Positions 1-9,578 of a stretch of DNA of 64,000 bases are shown here, piece after piece (within the stretch, counting starts at the first letter, position 1; every line of letters begins with the position of its first letter). The translations under genes and the position numbers were made by a program. The DNA comes from DATJPR01 sp963843525 (GTDB taxonomy: Bacteria; Bacteroidota; Ignavibacteria; UBA10030; UBA6906). The stretch lies in contig CAWJKM010000002.1 of assembly GCA_963843525.1 (NCBI GenBank), forward strand, positions 1 through 64,000, in the 5' to 3' direction. Under the pieces are notes generated by a model. The model searched no databases and had not been told where the DNA came from. It saw only the letters and a list, made by a program, of their open reading frames with translations.

Positions 1-528
1 GCTTTCTATGCCGACGAGGCGATTCTGGTTGAGGGACCCACTGAAGAAATTCTCCTTCGAGCGTATTTGCAGGAATTGCCACAGAAGAAGACTTTCTTCA
101 TTGTCAACTGTGGGACTGTAAGTGACCAACATACCTTTTTACCAGAAGGTGCTGGCAAAGTTCACTATACCCTACAGCGTGATATGCGACACCGACGGCC
201 AGATTTCTTCATCCACGATCTAAAAGGGAATCCGGTATTTGAATCAGGAATTCAAGGAGCAATCTCTAAACAGTTCCAAGCCGATAGCAGTGCCAGCAAA
301 GTGGGGGTCTTCCGTTGCCACAATCCCACATTCGAACCTGCACACCAAATAGATTCAATCCCGGAAGAGCTGCGAATGCCTGCAGCGACGTCAAACGGCA
401 AGCCATTTGACGCGAACAAGTACTGGAAAGACATTCTTAAACCGCGTTTGAATTCGACGTCGATTGCGAGTGTCCCCATCATCGCGATCATGCGCGCAAT
501 CACAGGCTGGGTCAAGACTGCAAAATAA
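1..528 (+). CDS. C-terminal part of a TOPRIM/OLD-like nuclease-ATPase (5' end outside window)
   Basis: The frame is open from base 1, so the gene starts upstream; the visible part is 175 residues. It opens with a motif ILVEGPTEEILL, which resembles the start of the TOPRIM domain of OLD-family ATP-dependent endonucleases (glutamate in EGPTE, then a helix). The second TOPRIM acidic motif is less clear; FFIHDLKG near residue 70 could be a divergent version. The tail (KYWKDILKPRL, then a hydrophobic helix) is not recognised. If correct, it would be a DNA-acting anti-phage or repair enzyme, which suits the nuclease-like neighbours. The family assignment is inference from one motif. Confidence 0.45.
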   Translation, partial: AFYADEAILVEGPTEEILLRAYLQELPQKKTFFIVNCGTVSDQHTFLPEGAGKVHYTLQRDMRHRRPDFFIHDLKGNPVFESGIQGAISKQFQADSSASKVGVFRCHNPTFEPAHQIDSIPEELRMPAATSNGKPFDANKYWKDILKPRLNSTSIASVPIIAIMRAITGWVKTAK

Positions 529-795
529 GGCGGTTCGAACTCGTGGCCGAAACTCACGACGGCCTTCCGACTCGATCCACGCCACCGTAGGTACGTGTTA
601 GGTCTGGATTGTTTTTTTAGGTGTCTCGCACAAAAGTTTGTAGAAGAGCAGAGTCCCCGACAAAGACGTTGGGTTCTACGATAACGGATAGTGAAGTCCT
701 CCGCCGTTGATGCGGCACCGCCAACTGGTGATTGCCAGAACGATTGCTCGGTGCAGCGTCGATGCCAGAATTCACAAGGACAATAAGGTCCCACA
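529..795. other. Intergenic region with a degenerate cassette core
   Basis: This gap of 267 bases holds no convincing gene. A GTTAGGT core lies at about 597-603. Bases 660-720 resemble the repeat with cttcgacaagagatag and ccgcggttgatg blocks seen better at 10.9 kb and 20.75 kb. It looks like an eroded cassette boundary. Confidence 0.35.
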
Positions 796-1402
796 ATGGA
801 CACCCAGTCGATCGAAATCCTCGGCCGTAATCGGCTCATCAACGAACTCATCGAAGCAGGGATAGAAGTCGCCCAGCCAATTCGCGACAGGGGTATCGAC
901 CTGATTGCCTATCTCGATCGGGACAAGAAAACCAGGAAGTTCATCGCGGTTCCCATCCAAATGAAGGCTGCGTCGAGCCGTTCGTTCACAATCGACAAGA
1001 AATACTCGAAGACTTCCAACCTCATCATTGCGTATGTGTGGGAAGTGCAGGCCAGAAAGAATCGAGGGATCTTTGGGCTGACATACGTTGAAGTAAAGGG
1101 GGTCGCCAAGAAAAATGGGTTGGTCGAGAACCGAACTCTCGGGGACGTGGCACATATTCGACAACAGCCCGAGCAAGAAATTGTTCGAACTCCTCAAGCC
1201 CTTCGAGATGACCCGCAAGAGTTGGCGTAGCAAAATCGATGCAGCTCTCAAATGCGTAGATATCTGTAGCAAACACGCCCAACAACGCCACCCCCTGGTT
1301 CATATGGAAAGGTTTAGTCGTGGTGAAAGCCAAATTGCAGGCTGTCTCAATCCCGATCGAGCGGGACTACGCGCCCAAGAGGAGGCGGGTAAACGTTGTT
1401 AA
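796..1402 (+). pseudogene. PD-(D/E)XK-like nuclease family protein, frameshifted
   Basis: The first frame (from ATG 796) gives a compact alpha/beta domain with RDRGIDLIAY at about residues 30-39 and QMKA at about 54-57. That D...QxK spacing is typical of restriction-endonuclease-fold proteins. After about residue 105 the frame degenerates, while the overlapping +1 frame from about 1115 continues a sensible C-terminus (KKLFELLKPFEMTRKSW) to a stop at 1402. One indel near 1110-1145 would rejoin the two. The real stop may have been close to the cassette boundary at 1277. The function would be DNA cleavage or DNA binding of unknown specificity. Frameshift is seen; family is inferred. Confidence 0.5.
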
Positions 1403-1404
1403 GC
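1277..1404 (+). repeat. attC-like cassette junction (GCCCAAC ... GTTAAGC)
   Basis: It starts with GCCCAACAACGCC and ends with GGCGGGTAAACGTTGTTAAGC split over 1384-1404. The ends pair as an imperfect 128 bp palindrome. It closely resembles the junction at 18157-18281, about 17 kb away, in both ends and length, so the two belong to one subfamily. Confidence 0.6.
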
Positions 1405-1437
1405 GGAACGATAAGAAGAACATCCACACCTCAAGAA

Positions 1438-2044
1438 ATGACTGGCAAACTCCACCAGATACTGAGCGAGATTTCGGACATCTCACCATTCTATGTCAAG
1501 AAAAGATCCTCCGAAGGCATTCTCTGGAACAAACATCCGGCCATATTCCTTGGTGCTGATCCAGGGACATTGAACGACTGCACATTTGATTTCGTCTTTC
1601 CTCCAACAAGGGACTAGCCCGTACTTTCGACAATTCTTACCCAATCTGCGAGCAGTCAAGCTAGCACTGGACAATCTCTATGTTCAAAACGTCTGTCAGA
1701 ACTATTTCACAGGAGACACCCAGCTTTGTTCAGCGGATTGGCCGCGTGCGCTTCGCACTGGATTCCTTATTTGAACGAGGAACTTGACTTGATCGATCCG
1801 CAACGAGCCCTTCCAGTGCTCTTGTCAGCCTACATCATTCTCGAGGCCGTCTGCATCAAGCCTTGTCAGTCGCCACGGTCGTATTACGTCAGGAAGACGC
1901 TTATCAGGAAGAACCAGAATCATCTGCATCGTACGCTGATTCCCTTCTTTCGTGGGGGGCGAAGGTACATATCGTCTTGACAAGCTAGAGTGGTCTCAAT
2001 TCGCACGGAAAATCGCGCGATACGTGGCGCAGAACCCCGTGTAG
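1438..2044 (+). pseudogene. Uracil-DNA-glycosylase-like protein, several frameshifts
   Basis: Four consecutive segments in alternating frames make one sensible protein of about 200 residues: start at ATG 1438, shift near 1605, shift near 1745, shift in the G-run near 1958, stop at 2042-2044. Recognisable pieces are FLGADPGTLND (a G-x-D-P-G loop like the water-activating loop of uracil-DNA-glycosylase-fold enzymes), YFRQFLPNL, NLYVQNVCQNYF, HWIPYLNEELD and HRTLIPFFRG. It would have been a base-excision or nucleotide-binding enzyme. The glycosylase assignment is tentative; the reconstruction across frames is stronger. The gene is broken or the assembly has indels here. Confidence 0.45.
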
Positions 2045-2250
2045 TACCCTATACAAGGCCAGAGTCCCTACAAAGAAGCCGCGATCTCCGACAAGAGATA
2101 GAGATATCCTCCGCGCCTGAAGTGGCACTGCGCACGGAATGGCGCATGCTTAGTCAATCGTCACTTGGGTGGATAGTTTTTCATTGGGGATTCCAAAACA
2201 GCATTCGGCCACACGGCCGACGTTCTGGGTTGTAGGTCAGGACAACACCC
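2045..2250. other. Intergenic repeat remnant before the ion channel
   Basis: Bases 2065-2140 contain gatctccgacaagagatag followed by a cctccgcgcctgaagtggc block. This matches the dispersed repeat at 10895-10965 and 20748-20800 with mismatches. It is probably an eroded cassette boundary; no gene is seen. Confidence 0.4.
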
Positions 2251-3054
2251 ATGCTCGATCGTATTCGCCTCTCAATCTATCGAATCCTGAATCCTGCTCT
2301 CGGGCCAACCCGGGGTGGCAGGATCTTCGAGTTCTTCATCCTCAGCCTGATCTTGCTGAATGTCATAGCTGTCGTGGCGGAGACCATTCAGGATGTAGAA
2401 CTCCGGTACAGAACCTTCCTGTGGGGTTTTGAGGTCTTTTCCGTTTCGGTCTTTTCTGTGGAGTACATCCTTCGACTGCTGGTTTGTCCGCTTGATCCAC
2501 GATACAGTTCTCCGGTGCGCGGACGCGTGCGATACTTTTTTAGCTATCTCGCTGTGATTGATCTCCTGGCGATTCTCCCGTTCTATCTTCCCGTCCTGAT
2601 CCCCTTCGATCTTCGCTTTGTCAGGATCGTGCGCCTCTTCCGTCTCATTCGGCTTTTCAAGCTTTCGCGCTACTCTCGCGCGATGACAGCCATCGGGGTT
2701 GTTCTTCGCAACAAGAGAGGCGAGCTTGCCATTGTGATTATCGTGGTCTTTGTGTTCCTGCTCCTGTCGTCGGCAATCATGTATGAGGTCGAGCATGAAG
2801 CACAGCCCAATGCATTTCCGAATATCCCGTCGGCGATGTGGTGGGGCGTGGTAACATTGACCACTGTCGGCTATGGCGATATCTATCCTGTAACGCCTCT
2901 TGGCAAGTTCATAGGTGCCGTGATCGCCTTGTTGGGCATCGGACTATTCGCGCTTCCTGCGGGGATTATCGCCTCGGGCTTCACTGAGGAGATCCATTCA
3001 AAGAGCCTCCAGAAGAAGGTCTGTCCACATTGCGGGAAGGAAATTCCACTTTAG
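2251..3054 (+). CDS. Voltage-gated-type potassium channel / ion transporter
   Basis: This 267-residue membrane protein has six predicted membrane segments. S4 is a run of arginines at every third position (RFVRIVRLFRLIRLFK, residues 122-137). The selectivity filter TTVGYGD is at about 204-210, followed by a pore-lining helix. The C-terminus carries CPHCGKE, half of a zinc-ribbon-like knuckle. It would conduct K+ across the inner membrane under voltage control. It precedes the SWIM-protein gene by about 70 bases. A truncated second copy of its C-terminal part, lacking the filter, lies at 10.0-10.2 kb. Confidence 0.9.
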   Translation: MLDRIRLSIYRILNPALGPTRGGRIFEFFILSLILLNVIAVVAETIQDVELRYRTFLWGFEVFSVSVFSVEYILRLLVCPLDPRYSSPVRGRVRYFFSYLAVIDLLAILPFYLPVLIPFDLRFVRIVRLFRLIRLFKLSRYSRAMTAIGVVLRNKRGELAIVIIVVFVFLLLSSAIMYEVEHEAQPNAFPNIPSAMWWGVVTLTTVGYGDIYPVTPLGKFIGAVIALLGIGLFALPAGIIASGFTEEIHSKSLQKKVCPHCGKEIPL

Positions 3055-3126
3055 ACTCCGATTGACAGCACTATTAGGCTCGCTGAGATACACAACATCT
3101 GCTCTCCCACAGAGAAAGCGTTTCGA

Positions 3127-3768
3127 ATGAAACTAACATTCCTCATCAAAGGCAGCGCACCGGAGCCGTATGCCGTGACGTTTGGTCGGACTGGGAATAA
3201 CCTCACGACTTCTTGCACGTGCCCCGCCGGGAAAAACGGCCAATACTGCAAACATCGTTTCAACCTGATGGAAGGAGACCTCTCGGCGCTCGTCAGCAAG
3301 AACACCGGCGACATCGCCAAATTGCATGAGCTTATTCTCGGTACGGATGTCGCGGAGGCGTATAGACCAGTCCACGAAGCGAACCAGGCGGTGGCCAGGA
3401 TAGAACAGGTCCTTCATTATGCGCCACCACAAAAGACTGTCTTGACATCAGCCGATGCAGCGGCGGAAGTCCTTCGCGCGGGCGGCGTGATGAAAGGAAA
3501 AGATGCATCGAGACAACTGCACGTCTATCTCCTCGACGGGACCTACAAAGGAACTCTCAAAGTCGACAACGATATCTCTAGCCTCAACGTATCAACTTTG
3601 CTCCCAGGGCTGCCGCTCAAGTCGACACGTAGAAAAGACGATCAAGGAGCGAGGGGATCTAAAAGTATTTGCTGCTTTCAATCTGGTTCCGAGTTCGAAA
3701 GGCTTCTCCAGTTGGAAGAGAACCTTTCGGACCTCAAACTAAGACTCAGAAAAGCCATGCGCGATTGA
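3127..3768 (+). CDS. SWIM-type zinc-finger protein
   Basis: The 213-residue protein has C30-x-C32 followed by C41-x-H43 (SCTCPAG...YCKH), the CxCx(n)CxH pattern of SWIM domains. These bind zinc and mediate DNA or protein contacts, often beside SNF2 or other helicases. The rest is mixed helical with a Lys/Arg-rich C-terminus (LKLRLRKAMRD). The following helicase gene starts about 15 bases downstream, so the pair looks like one transcription unit. A remnant of this gene's start lies at 10269-10310 beside the duplicated channel fragment. Confidence 0.7.
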   Translation: MKLTFLIKGSAPEPYAVTFGRTGNNLTTSCTCPAGKNGQYCKHRFNLMEGDLSALVSKNTGDIAKLHELILGTDVAEAYRPVHEANQAVARIEQVLHYAPPQKTVLTSADAAAEVLRAGGVMKGKDASRQLHVYLLDGTYKGTLKVDNDISSLNVSTLLPGLPLKSTRRKDDQGARGSKSICCFQSGSEFERLLQLEENLSDLKLRLRKAMRD

Positions 3769-3783
3769 AGACCTGCACCTGTC

Positions 3784-6664
3784 ATGTCAACCGAATCGCC
3801 ATCCTATCTTCCTGCCTCACCTTACCGACCCTCAACGTACGGCTGTCCTGCACAGGGGAAGCCCTTTATTGATCATCGCGGGGCCCGGCTCGGGCAAAAC
3901 CGAGGTCATGACCTGGAGAGTGGTGAAACTTGTCGTCACTGACAAGGTCTCCCCCGAGCATGTCCTTGTTACCACCTTCACGAGGAAGGCAGCCCACCAG
4001 CTCTCCGACCGGATACGAAATCACCTTGGCACAGTGAGCCCCGAACGACCCGCTCTGGGGATGTTTGTCGGCACGATGCATTCCCTTTGCGCCGAGATTC
4101 TCCGGCGGCACGAGGATCACTCGCCCCTCCACCCGGGTTTCACGATCCTGGATGAGATGGGACAGTCTCTGTTTGTCTACCACAACCTTGCCCGGCTTGG
4201 ACTGGATCGGAGCCTCAAGGGGAACATGAATGACTTCCTCGAAGCCGTCGTGCGGTTCTTCAATCTAGCCACCGACGAGCTGGTCCAACCGGAACGACTC
4301 TCGCAATGGTGCGAGCAGCAGAAGGAGGAGATTCGAAAAGTCTCGTCACAGACGGCAACCAAGCATACCAAGGCAGCTGCAAAGCAATGGGAAAGCCGGC
4401 TGAGACTCCTTGAAGAAGAGGAACTTATCATTGATGCCTATTCGCGTTATCGTGAGCTGGTGATTCAGCGAGGCTTTGTGGATTTTGGCATGCTTCAAAG
4501 CTCCGCGTTGGATCTGCTCAGAAGTTCCCCAACGTCAGAGAAGAACTCCGGGGGCAGTTCCAGGAAATCCTGGTCGATGAATATCAGGACACGAGTGCGG
4601 CACAGGAGCAGATCCTGAAAGAACTGGCCGGCGATGGGTCTCGGCTGACCGTTGTCGGCGACGACGACCAGAGCATCTACCGGTTTCGCGGGGCGACGGT
4701 GGGGAACATTCTTGGCTTCGGCAAGGTCTTTCGCGAAGCGACCCTCGTCAAGCTGACAGAGAATTTTAGAAGCAGAGAGCCAATCGTCGATCATTCACAA
4801 GGTGTCATAAGGAACAACCGATTTCGCTACCCGAAAGACCTCTTCACCAAACGAGGTTCCGGAAACAAGGTCGTCCTTGTGTACGAAACCTCAGGGCTGA
4901 AGAAGGCGCGATCGATTGCAGAGCTTCTCGAGCAAGCTTCATGCGTCCGGAATCATACGCAAGTGGCAGGATGTGGCAATACTCTTCCGGAGCGTCCGGA
5001 ATCACTCCGACACATACATCGAAGAGCTGACCAGGCAAGGAATCCCTCTCCAGATAACCGGGAAAGCAAGTCTTTTCGAGCGAGCATACGTCAGGGACCT
5101 GTGTGATCTTTTCTCATTTCCTTGGCAATGCAAAATCCTGGGGAGATATTGCAGTCCGCTGTGAATCGATGCACTTGGCGACTTCGACTACCTCCGCTCT
5201 TGAGAAATATGTGGGGGTCCTCACAGACTTGCGTACTCTTGACGACTTCCGAAAGATTGGAATTGTTGAGACATACGATGTGACTCGCTTGATGCAACTG
5301 GTGGATCTCAAGAGATCGGTCCTTGGAAAGCAGATTGAATCTGTGCAAAAGGTCTTTCATATTCTCCTCGGCAGTGTGGGTTTGGTTGAAGTTGCCGAGA
5401 AAGAGGATAAGAGAGAGGAGCTCCTTAACCTGGGCGAATTCAGCAGGCTTGTCGGGATTTACGATGAGGAGTGTCTGCCGGGAGAGTATCAGGGATTCCT
5501 CGAGTGGCTGGACCTTCTGAGGGGTGATGGCGTGGAATCGGCCGTGGTTCCATCGGAAGAAGCTGCTCAGGTCATGACGATTCATCAGGCAAAGGGACTC
5601 GAATTCCCCGTCGTCGTGATCTGCTCAGTCCTTGAGGGACGCTTGCCAACCCGACGCCGACGCGATGCGTACATAATTCCTGAGGAGCTCCGTGCAAGCG
5701 GCCAAGGGAGGAACGTGCAGGAGGATCCTCACGTTGTCGACGAGCGGAAGCTCTTCTATGTGGCAGCAACGCGAGCAAAGGAGCTGCTGGTTGTTGGGAC
5801 GGCGGATATTATCGAGAAGCGGGTGACGGCCCGAGCAGGTTCCTCACGGAAATGCTAGGCGACAATCTTCACGAGATCGCCAGGACTTCGAGAGAGAAAC
5901 TGGTGGTCGTTGAATCCGGCGCACACCCCTCGGAACCGAGAAGCCGTCTCGGGTATGGGGATATCGCCTACTTTCTCCAGTGCCCCATCCGATACAGGTT
6001 TGCATCCGTGTATGGCATCGAGCCGCTGAGGCAAGATCCCCTGGGCTTCGGTGCCAACGTGCATCGGGCATTGTCGCGGCTTCACCGCCGAGTCCTGGCG
6101 GGTGAGCCGGCCGCAGCGATAGACCTGGAAGATCTTGTCCGTTCGGCCTGGTCATATTCCGAAGACAATGAGACTCTGCGCTCAGCTCAGACCGCAGCAG
6201 TGAAGCAGCTTCACAGGTATTTGACAGAGCATGAGCCAACCTTTGCTGCCTTGTCCATAGTCGATGCGGGTTTCACTCTCGAGTTCCCGGGCTTCGAGAT
6301 CACCGGCAAAGTCGACCTTGTCAGGAAACGTGGGGACGGCTGCGAGCTTGTAGATTTTCGCGTCGGACAACGGCAGCCTCCTGTGGACGCGGGCACGGAT
6401 CGACAATTGCAGTTTTATGCTTTGGGCTGGGAGGCTTCCCATGGGACCCCGGTTGTCTCATGTGTTGCGCACTACCTGGGGAGCAATCAACTGGTCGAGT
6501 TTTCGTGGAATGACAAGCTGCGCCGGACCTCCCAGGATCTGTATGGCACGATTCTCGAAAACATCGCGGTGGGGGCATTTGCGCCACATCATGAATTCTG
6601 CGGCAGATGTCATGAATACGAGGTAATTTGCCCCTATCGCAACACGCACTCGGAGGGAATGTGA
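3784..6664 (+). pseudogene. UvrD/Rep-type SF1 helicase with C-terminal PD-(D/E)XK-like domain, multiply frameshifted
   Basis: Motifs appear in order but in changing frames: Walker A AGPGSGKT near 3878-3901, VDEYQDTS near 4573-4596, VVGDDDQSIYRFRGA near 4650-4695, LTENFRS near 4755, QAKGLEFPVVVI near 5587-5622 and KLFYVAATRAKEL near 5749-5787. A C-terminal domain with GKVDLV...ELVDFRVGQ near 6305-6370 follows, resembling the RecB-like nuclease fold, though the usual lysine is arginine here. At least four, probably five, single-base shifts are needed (near 3812, 4530, 4925, 5110 and 5850). An intact ancestor of about 950 residues would unwind and process DNA ends. It is either dead or affected by assembly indels. 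Confidence 0.75.
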
Positions 6665-7095
6665 AGAGCTACGATGATCTCCTCAAAGCGGACATCGGGA
6701 AATACGAAGGAAGGCATGACGATCTGATTCACCAGGCGCCTTCCCTGTATCGTTTGCTTGTCGCCCTTCTTGATGATCCCCGTCTTCCGGACCGGCTGAG
6801 GCCGCTTGTTTCTTGTGCCATTGCATACTTCATTCTCCCCGGGGACGTCATGCCCGAAAGCATCTATGGGCCCGACGGCTATGTCGACGACATCTGGCTC
6901 ACCGCAATGGTGGCGGATACTGTACGGCGCCACATCGGCAACGACGCCATACTGACCGAGAATTGGGATGGGGAATCAGACGTCCTCGATCTTGTCAATG
7001 AGGTTGTCGCGAATGAGAAGGAACTGGTCGGGGACCAGGGAGGGCGGATCCTTTCCTATTGTGGATGCGACCAGATCCTAATGTCGCTCCAATGA
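6661..7095 (+). CDS. DUF1232 (YkvA-like) protein
   Basis: A GTG start at 6661 overlaps the helicase stop (TGA 6662-6664), giving 144 residues and suggesting translational coupling. The core LRPLVSCAIAYFILPGDVMP followed by GYVDDIWL is the DUF1232 signature, a short hydrophobic hairpin with ILPxDxxP. The molecular function of the family is unknown. Its tight link to the helicase suggests a shared role, but the partner is now broken. An upstream ATG at 6628 in the same frame is possible but less likely. Confidence 0.75.
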   Translation: MKSYDDLLKADIGKYEGRHDDLIHQAPSLYRLLVALLDDPRLPDRLRPLVSCAIAYFILPGDVMPESIYGPDGYVDDIWLTAMVADTVRRHIGNDAILTENWDGESDVLDLVNEVVANEKELVGDQGGRILSYCGCDQILMSLQ

Positions 7096-7172
7096 TAGGT
7101 TTAGAGCTGCCGAAGTGCGCCAAGCGGCCAGCACCGGCAAGTGAATCAAGTGCGCAATGCGATGTTGCAGTA

Positions 7173-7278
7173 GTTAGGCGCAATCAAAGATTCATTATTT
7201 AAGGTGTTTTGCGGCACCTGTATTCAAAAACAACCAGAGATCGGTATTATCAGGAAACAGTGTAAGCAATAGTTAGGC
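7173..7278 (+). repeat. Cassette left end with extended arm, plus a second GTTAGGC core
   Basis: GTTAGGC at 7173 is followed by gcaatcaaagattc and by ggtgttttgcggcacc, which are complementary to the right end of the same cassette at 7739-7782. A second GTTAGGC lies at 7272-7278, so either a tiny gene-less cassette or a duplicated boundary sits here. Confidence 0.55.
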
Positions 7279-7327
7279 AGCCCCAAAATAGGATACATTC
7301 TATTTCACGTGAACAAGGGAAAACAAC

Positions 7328-7714
7328 ATGTCGGAAAAACGTCGAGATCATGAACCACCATCCGCCATTGTCAGACTAGGCTGGCGATTTCACCATATAG
7401 GCATTCCTACTTCAACTCCTCGTTCGAATGAACGTTATTTGCCACATCTTAAGATGTATGTTTCAGGTTTTGATAGTAGCCCTTATGGTATTGAGTGGAT
7501 GCGTTTCGATCCAGATTGTCAGATGTCTGAACTCATTAGAACTGTTCCGCACATCGCATTCGAAGTAGATGATCTTGATGCTGCACTAATAGGCCGAAAT
7601 CTCTTCGGTGAAGTAAGTCCACCATCCGACGGAGTTAGAGCAGCTTTGATTATTGACGATGGCGCACCCATTGAACTATTGGAGTTTAGCAAATCAAAAA
7701 CGAACTCTATGTGA
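7328..7714 (+). CDS. VOC-superfamily (glyoxalase-like) protein
   Basis: The 128-residue protein has the short beta-alpha-beta-beta-beta layout of one vicinal-oxygen-chelate module: FHHIGIPT at the start, VPHIAFEVDDLDAAL in the middle, and a final strand ending APIELLEFS. The His and Glu positions are consistent with metal ligands of the fold. VOC proteins act as dimers in aldehyde detoxification, ring cleavage or antibiotic resistance; the substrate cannot be told. It fills one cassette between cores at 7173/7272 and 7776. Confidence 0.75.
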   Translation: MSEKRRDHEPPSAIVRLGWRFHHIGIPTSTPRSNERYLPHLKMYVSGFDSSPYGIEWMRFDPDCQMSELIRTVPHIAFEVDDLDAALIGRNLFGEVSPPSDGVRAALIIDDGAPIELLEFSKSKTNSM

Positions 7715-7775
7715 TTCATCTTGGAGGCTATCGGTCTTGTGCCGCAAAACGCCATCGATATAGAACTTTGCCTGC

Positions 7776-8014
7776 GCCTAACAAACGGCAAACCGGCGCT
7801 CGCTCACTGCAAAGGCAACGGTATTTCCGGTTTGGCAAAATGAATAGAGCTCGCTCCATTGCTCGCCGCCAGAGCAAAGGAAGATCAGTTCGCACTGGCG
7901 GCCCGCCAGAAAAATGGCGGGTAGACCCGCCTACGCTTGAGAGTCAGCTCCGGCGGGTAGACCCGCCTACGCTGACGCTCCGGCGGGTAGCCGTGGTTTG
8001 TGCAGACGTTATGC
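7776..8014 (+). repeat. attC-like cassette junction (GCCTAAC ... GTTATGC), 239 bp
   Basis: The arm GTGCCGCAAAACGCC and later ctttgcctgc precede the GCCTAAC core. Inside are AACGGCAAACC and, near the end, GGTTTGTGCAGAC, which look like paired L boxes. The centre contains two cggcggg hairpin units (7903-7990). Most of the first 150 bases are nearly identical to the junction at 12893-13192. Confidence 0.7.
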
Positions 8015-8082
8015 GCCACGCATTTCAAGCAGCAGTCGTCGTCGGTCATTGGCGATGACTTGTCTCACAGGAAGATATCGAG

Positions 8083-9390
8083 ATGAACAGACTGAGCCAC
8101 AAACTGATCGCAACTGCAATAATCGTGAGCTTTTCTTTTACGGGAGGCGCGGTTGCGCAAAATCCGGGGAAGATATGGATGCAATATGCAACGCCGGAAG
8201 AAGCGGGCTTTTCATCCGGGAAACTGAAGTCTGTTGAGGAGCTCTACGAAAAGAACGCGGCCTCCGCCCTTCTTGTCGTTTACGACGGCAATGTATTGCT
8301 TTCGAAAGGAGACATTACCCGGCGATATGACACCCATTCCATGCGAAAGAGCCTCATCAGCGCGCTCTACGGAGTCTACAGCGCCAGTGGGAAGATTGAC
8401 ATCCACAGGACGCTGAAGGAGACCGGCATTGACGATTCCGTGAAGCTGACCGATCAGGAACAATCGGCGACGATCGAGGATCTCTTGAAAGCGAGATCAG
8501 GCATTTACATTCCCGCATTCGGTGAAGTGAAAAGCATGTCGGATTCCCGGCCGGCGAGAGGAAGCCATCTGCCGAACACGTTCTTCTATTACAATAATTG
8601 GGATTTTAATGTCCTGGGAGCAATCTTCGAAAGAGTAACCGGCCTTGGCTTGTTTGAGGCCTTCGATGCATCGCTCGCGAAGCCGTTGGGCATGGAGGAC
8701 TTCCGACCGATTGACGGAAGATTCTGGCGCGACACTACACAGCAGACCATCTATCCCAAATACGATATCAAGATGTCGGCGAGAGACCTGGCGCGTTTCG
8801 GGACGCTCTATTCTACTGGAGGCATGTGGAACGGTCAGCGAATACTTTCAACAGATTGGATCGCGGCGACTTTCACTTCCTACTCAACGACGAACGATGT
8901 CACGTCCGGCGGAGGATACGGCTATTTGTGGTGGCTTCAAGTTCTCGATGACTCGATACCGATGTACACCGCGCGAGGTTGGGGTGGGCATGTCGTGGCT
9001 GTTGTCCCGGGATACAAACTGGTCGTCGTGGAGCGTCATGATACCTTCAACGGAAGGGGCGGCCCTGCCGAGGCGGAATCGTGCGTCCGCATGGTGATCG
9101 ACGCGAGGATTTCAGAGCCTATTTCAAAACCGAGACTTATTCCGCTCGAAGTGGAATCGCGACAACGACATTTCATCGACATGTCGGAAGCAAGCCTCAA
9201 GAAATACGAGCAAACGTTTTTCATGAACGGCAGGACCAGAACCATACGATACGGCAAGTACGGGTTGGTCTTCGATGACTGGTATGTGTTGCACGCGATA
9301 TCCGACACTCAGTTCTTCATTGAAGACTTCGACAAGTATGCCTATTTCAAGTTCGAAAACGGCAGGCCTATTTTTGACAGGATCGAATAA
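8083..9390 (+). CDS. Secreted serine beta-lactamase-like hydrolase (class C / esterase family)
   Basis: The 435-residue protein begins with a signal peptide (hydrophobic IIVSFSFTGGAVA, cleavage near AQN). The active-site SxxK is S86-M-R-K89, followed by a YNN motif near residue 168 and GWGGHVVAVVPG near 300 in place of the KTG box. These match the beta-lactamase/DD-peptidase transpeptidase fold often used as esterases. It acts outside the cytoplasm on an unknown ester or amide. The cassette ends match: GTTATGCGCCACGC before the gene and GCGGCGCATAAC after it. Confidence 0.85.
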   Translation: MNRLSHKLIATAIIVSFSFTGGAVAQNPGKIWMQYATPEEAGFSSGKLKSVEELYEKNAASALLVVYDGNVLLSKGDITRRYDTHSMRKSLISALYGVYSASGKIDIHRTLKETGIDDSVKLTDQEQSATIEDLLKARSGIYIPAFGEVKSMSDSRPARGSHLPNTFFYYNNWDFNVLGAIFERVTGLGLFEAFDASLAKPLGMEDFRPIDGRFWRDTTQQTIYPKYDIKMSARDLARFGTLYSTGGMWNGQRILSTDWIAATFTSYSTTNDVTSGGGYGYLWWLQVLDDSIPMYTARGWGGHVVAVVPGYKLVVVERHDTFNGRGGPAEAESCVRMVIDARISEPISKPRLIPLEVESRQRHFIDMSEASLKKYEQTFFMNGRTRTIRYGKYGLVFDDWYVLHAISDTQFFIEDFDKYAYFKFENGRPIFDRIE

Positions 9391-9442
9391 CGCAATAGGT
9401 GTACATGGCAGGAACGTTGCAGAACATGCACAAATACGCGGC

Positions 9443-9578
9443 GCATAACAAAGGGCGCTCACATCGTTTGCAAAGGCCAGGGATCGCGGGGTGTATCCGC
9501 ATAGGGTGTTCGCTCATCCCGCACCTTCATGGTAAGAATCAGTTGTGGTGCGGGATGCGTGTGGCCTGAACGTTAGGC
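9443..9578 (+). repeat. attC-like cassette junction (GCATAAC ... GTTAGGC), 136 bp
   Basis: GCATAAC at 9443 belongs to the preceding cassette and pairs with its own left core GTTATGC at 8008, not with GTTAGGC at 9572. The centre has a cgctcatcccgcacc / ggtgcgggatgcg hairpin. After 9578 comes the left arm acaagcaaaaattc and cggcgttttccggcac. Confidence 0.75.

Noticed and set aside
2272..2796. Long minus-strand frame over the ion channel
   Set aside because: Highly charged shadow of a hydrophobic gene, no RBS or family.
8645..9097. 150-codon frame inside the beta-lactamase-like gene
   Set aside because: Same-strand shadow of a well-supported gene.
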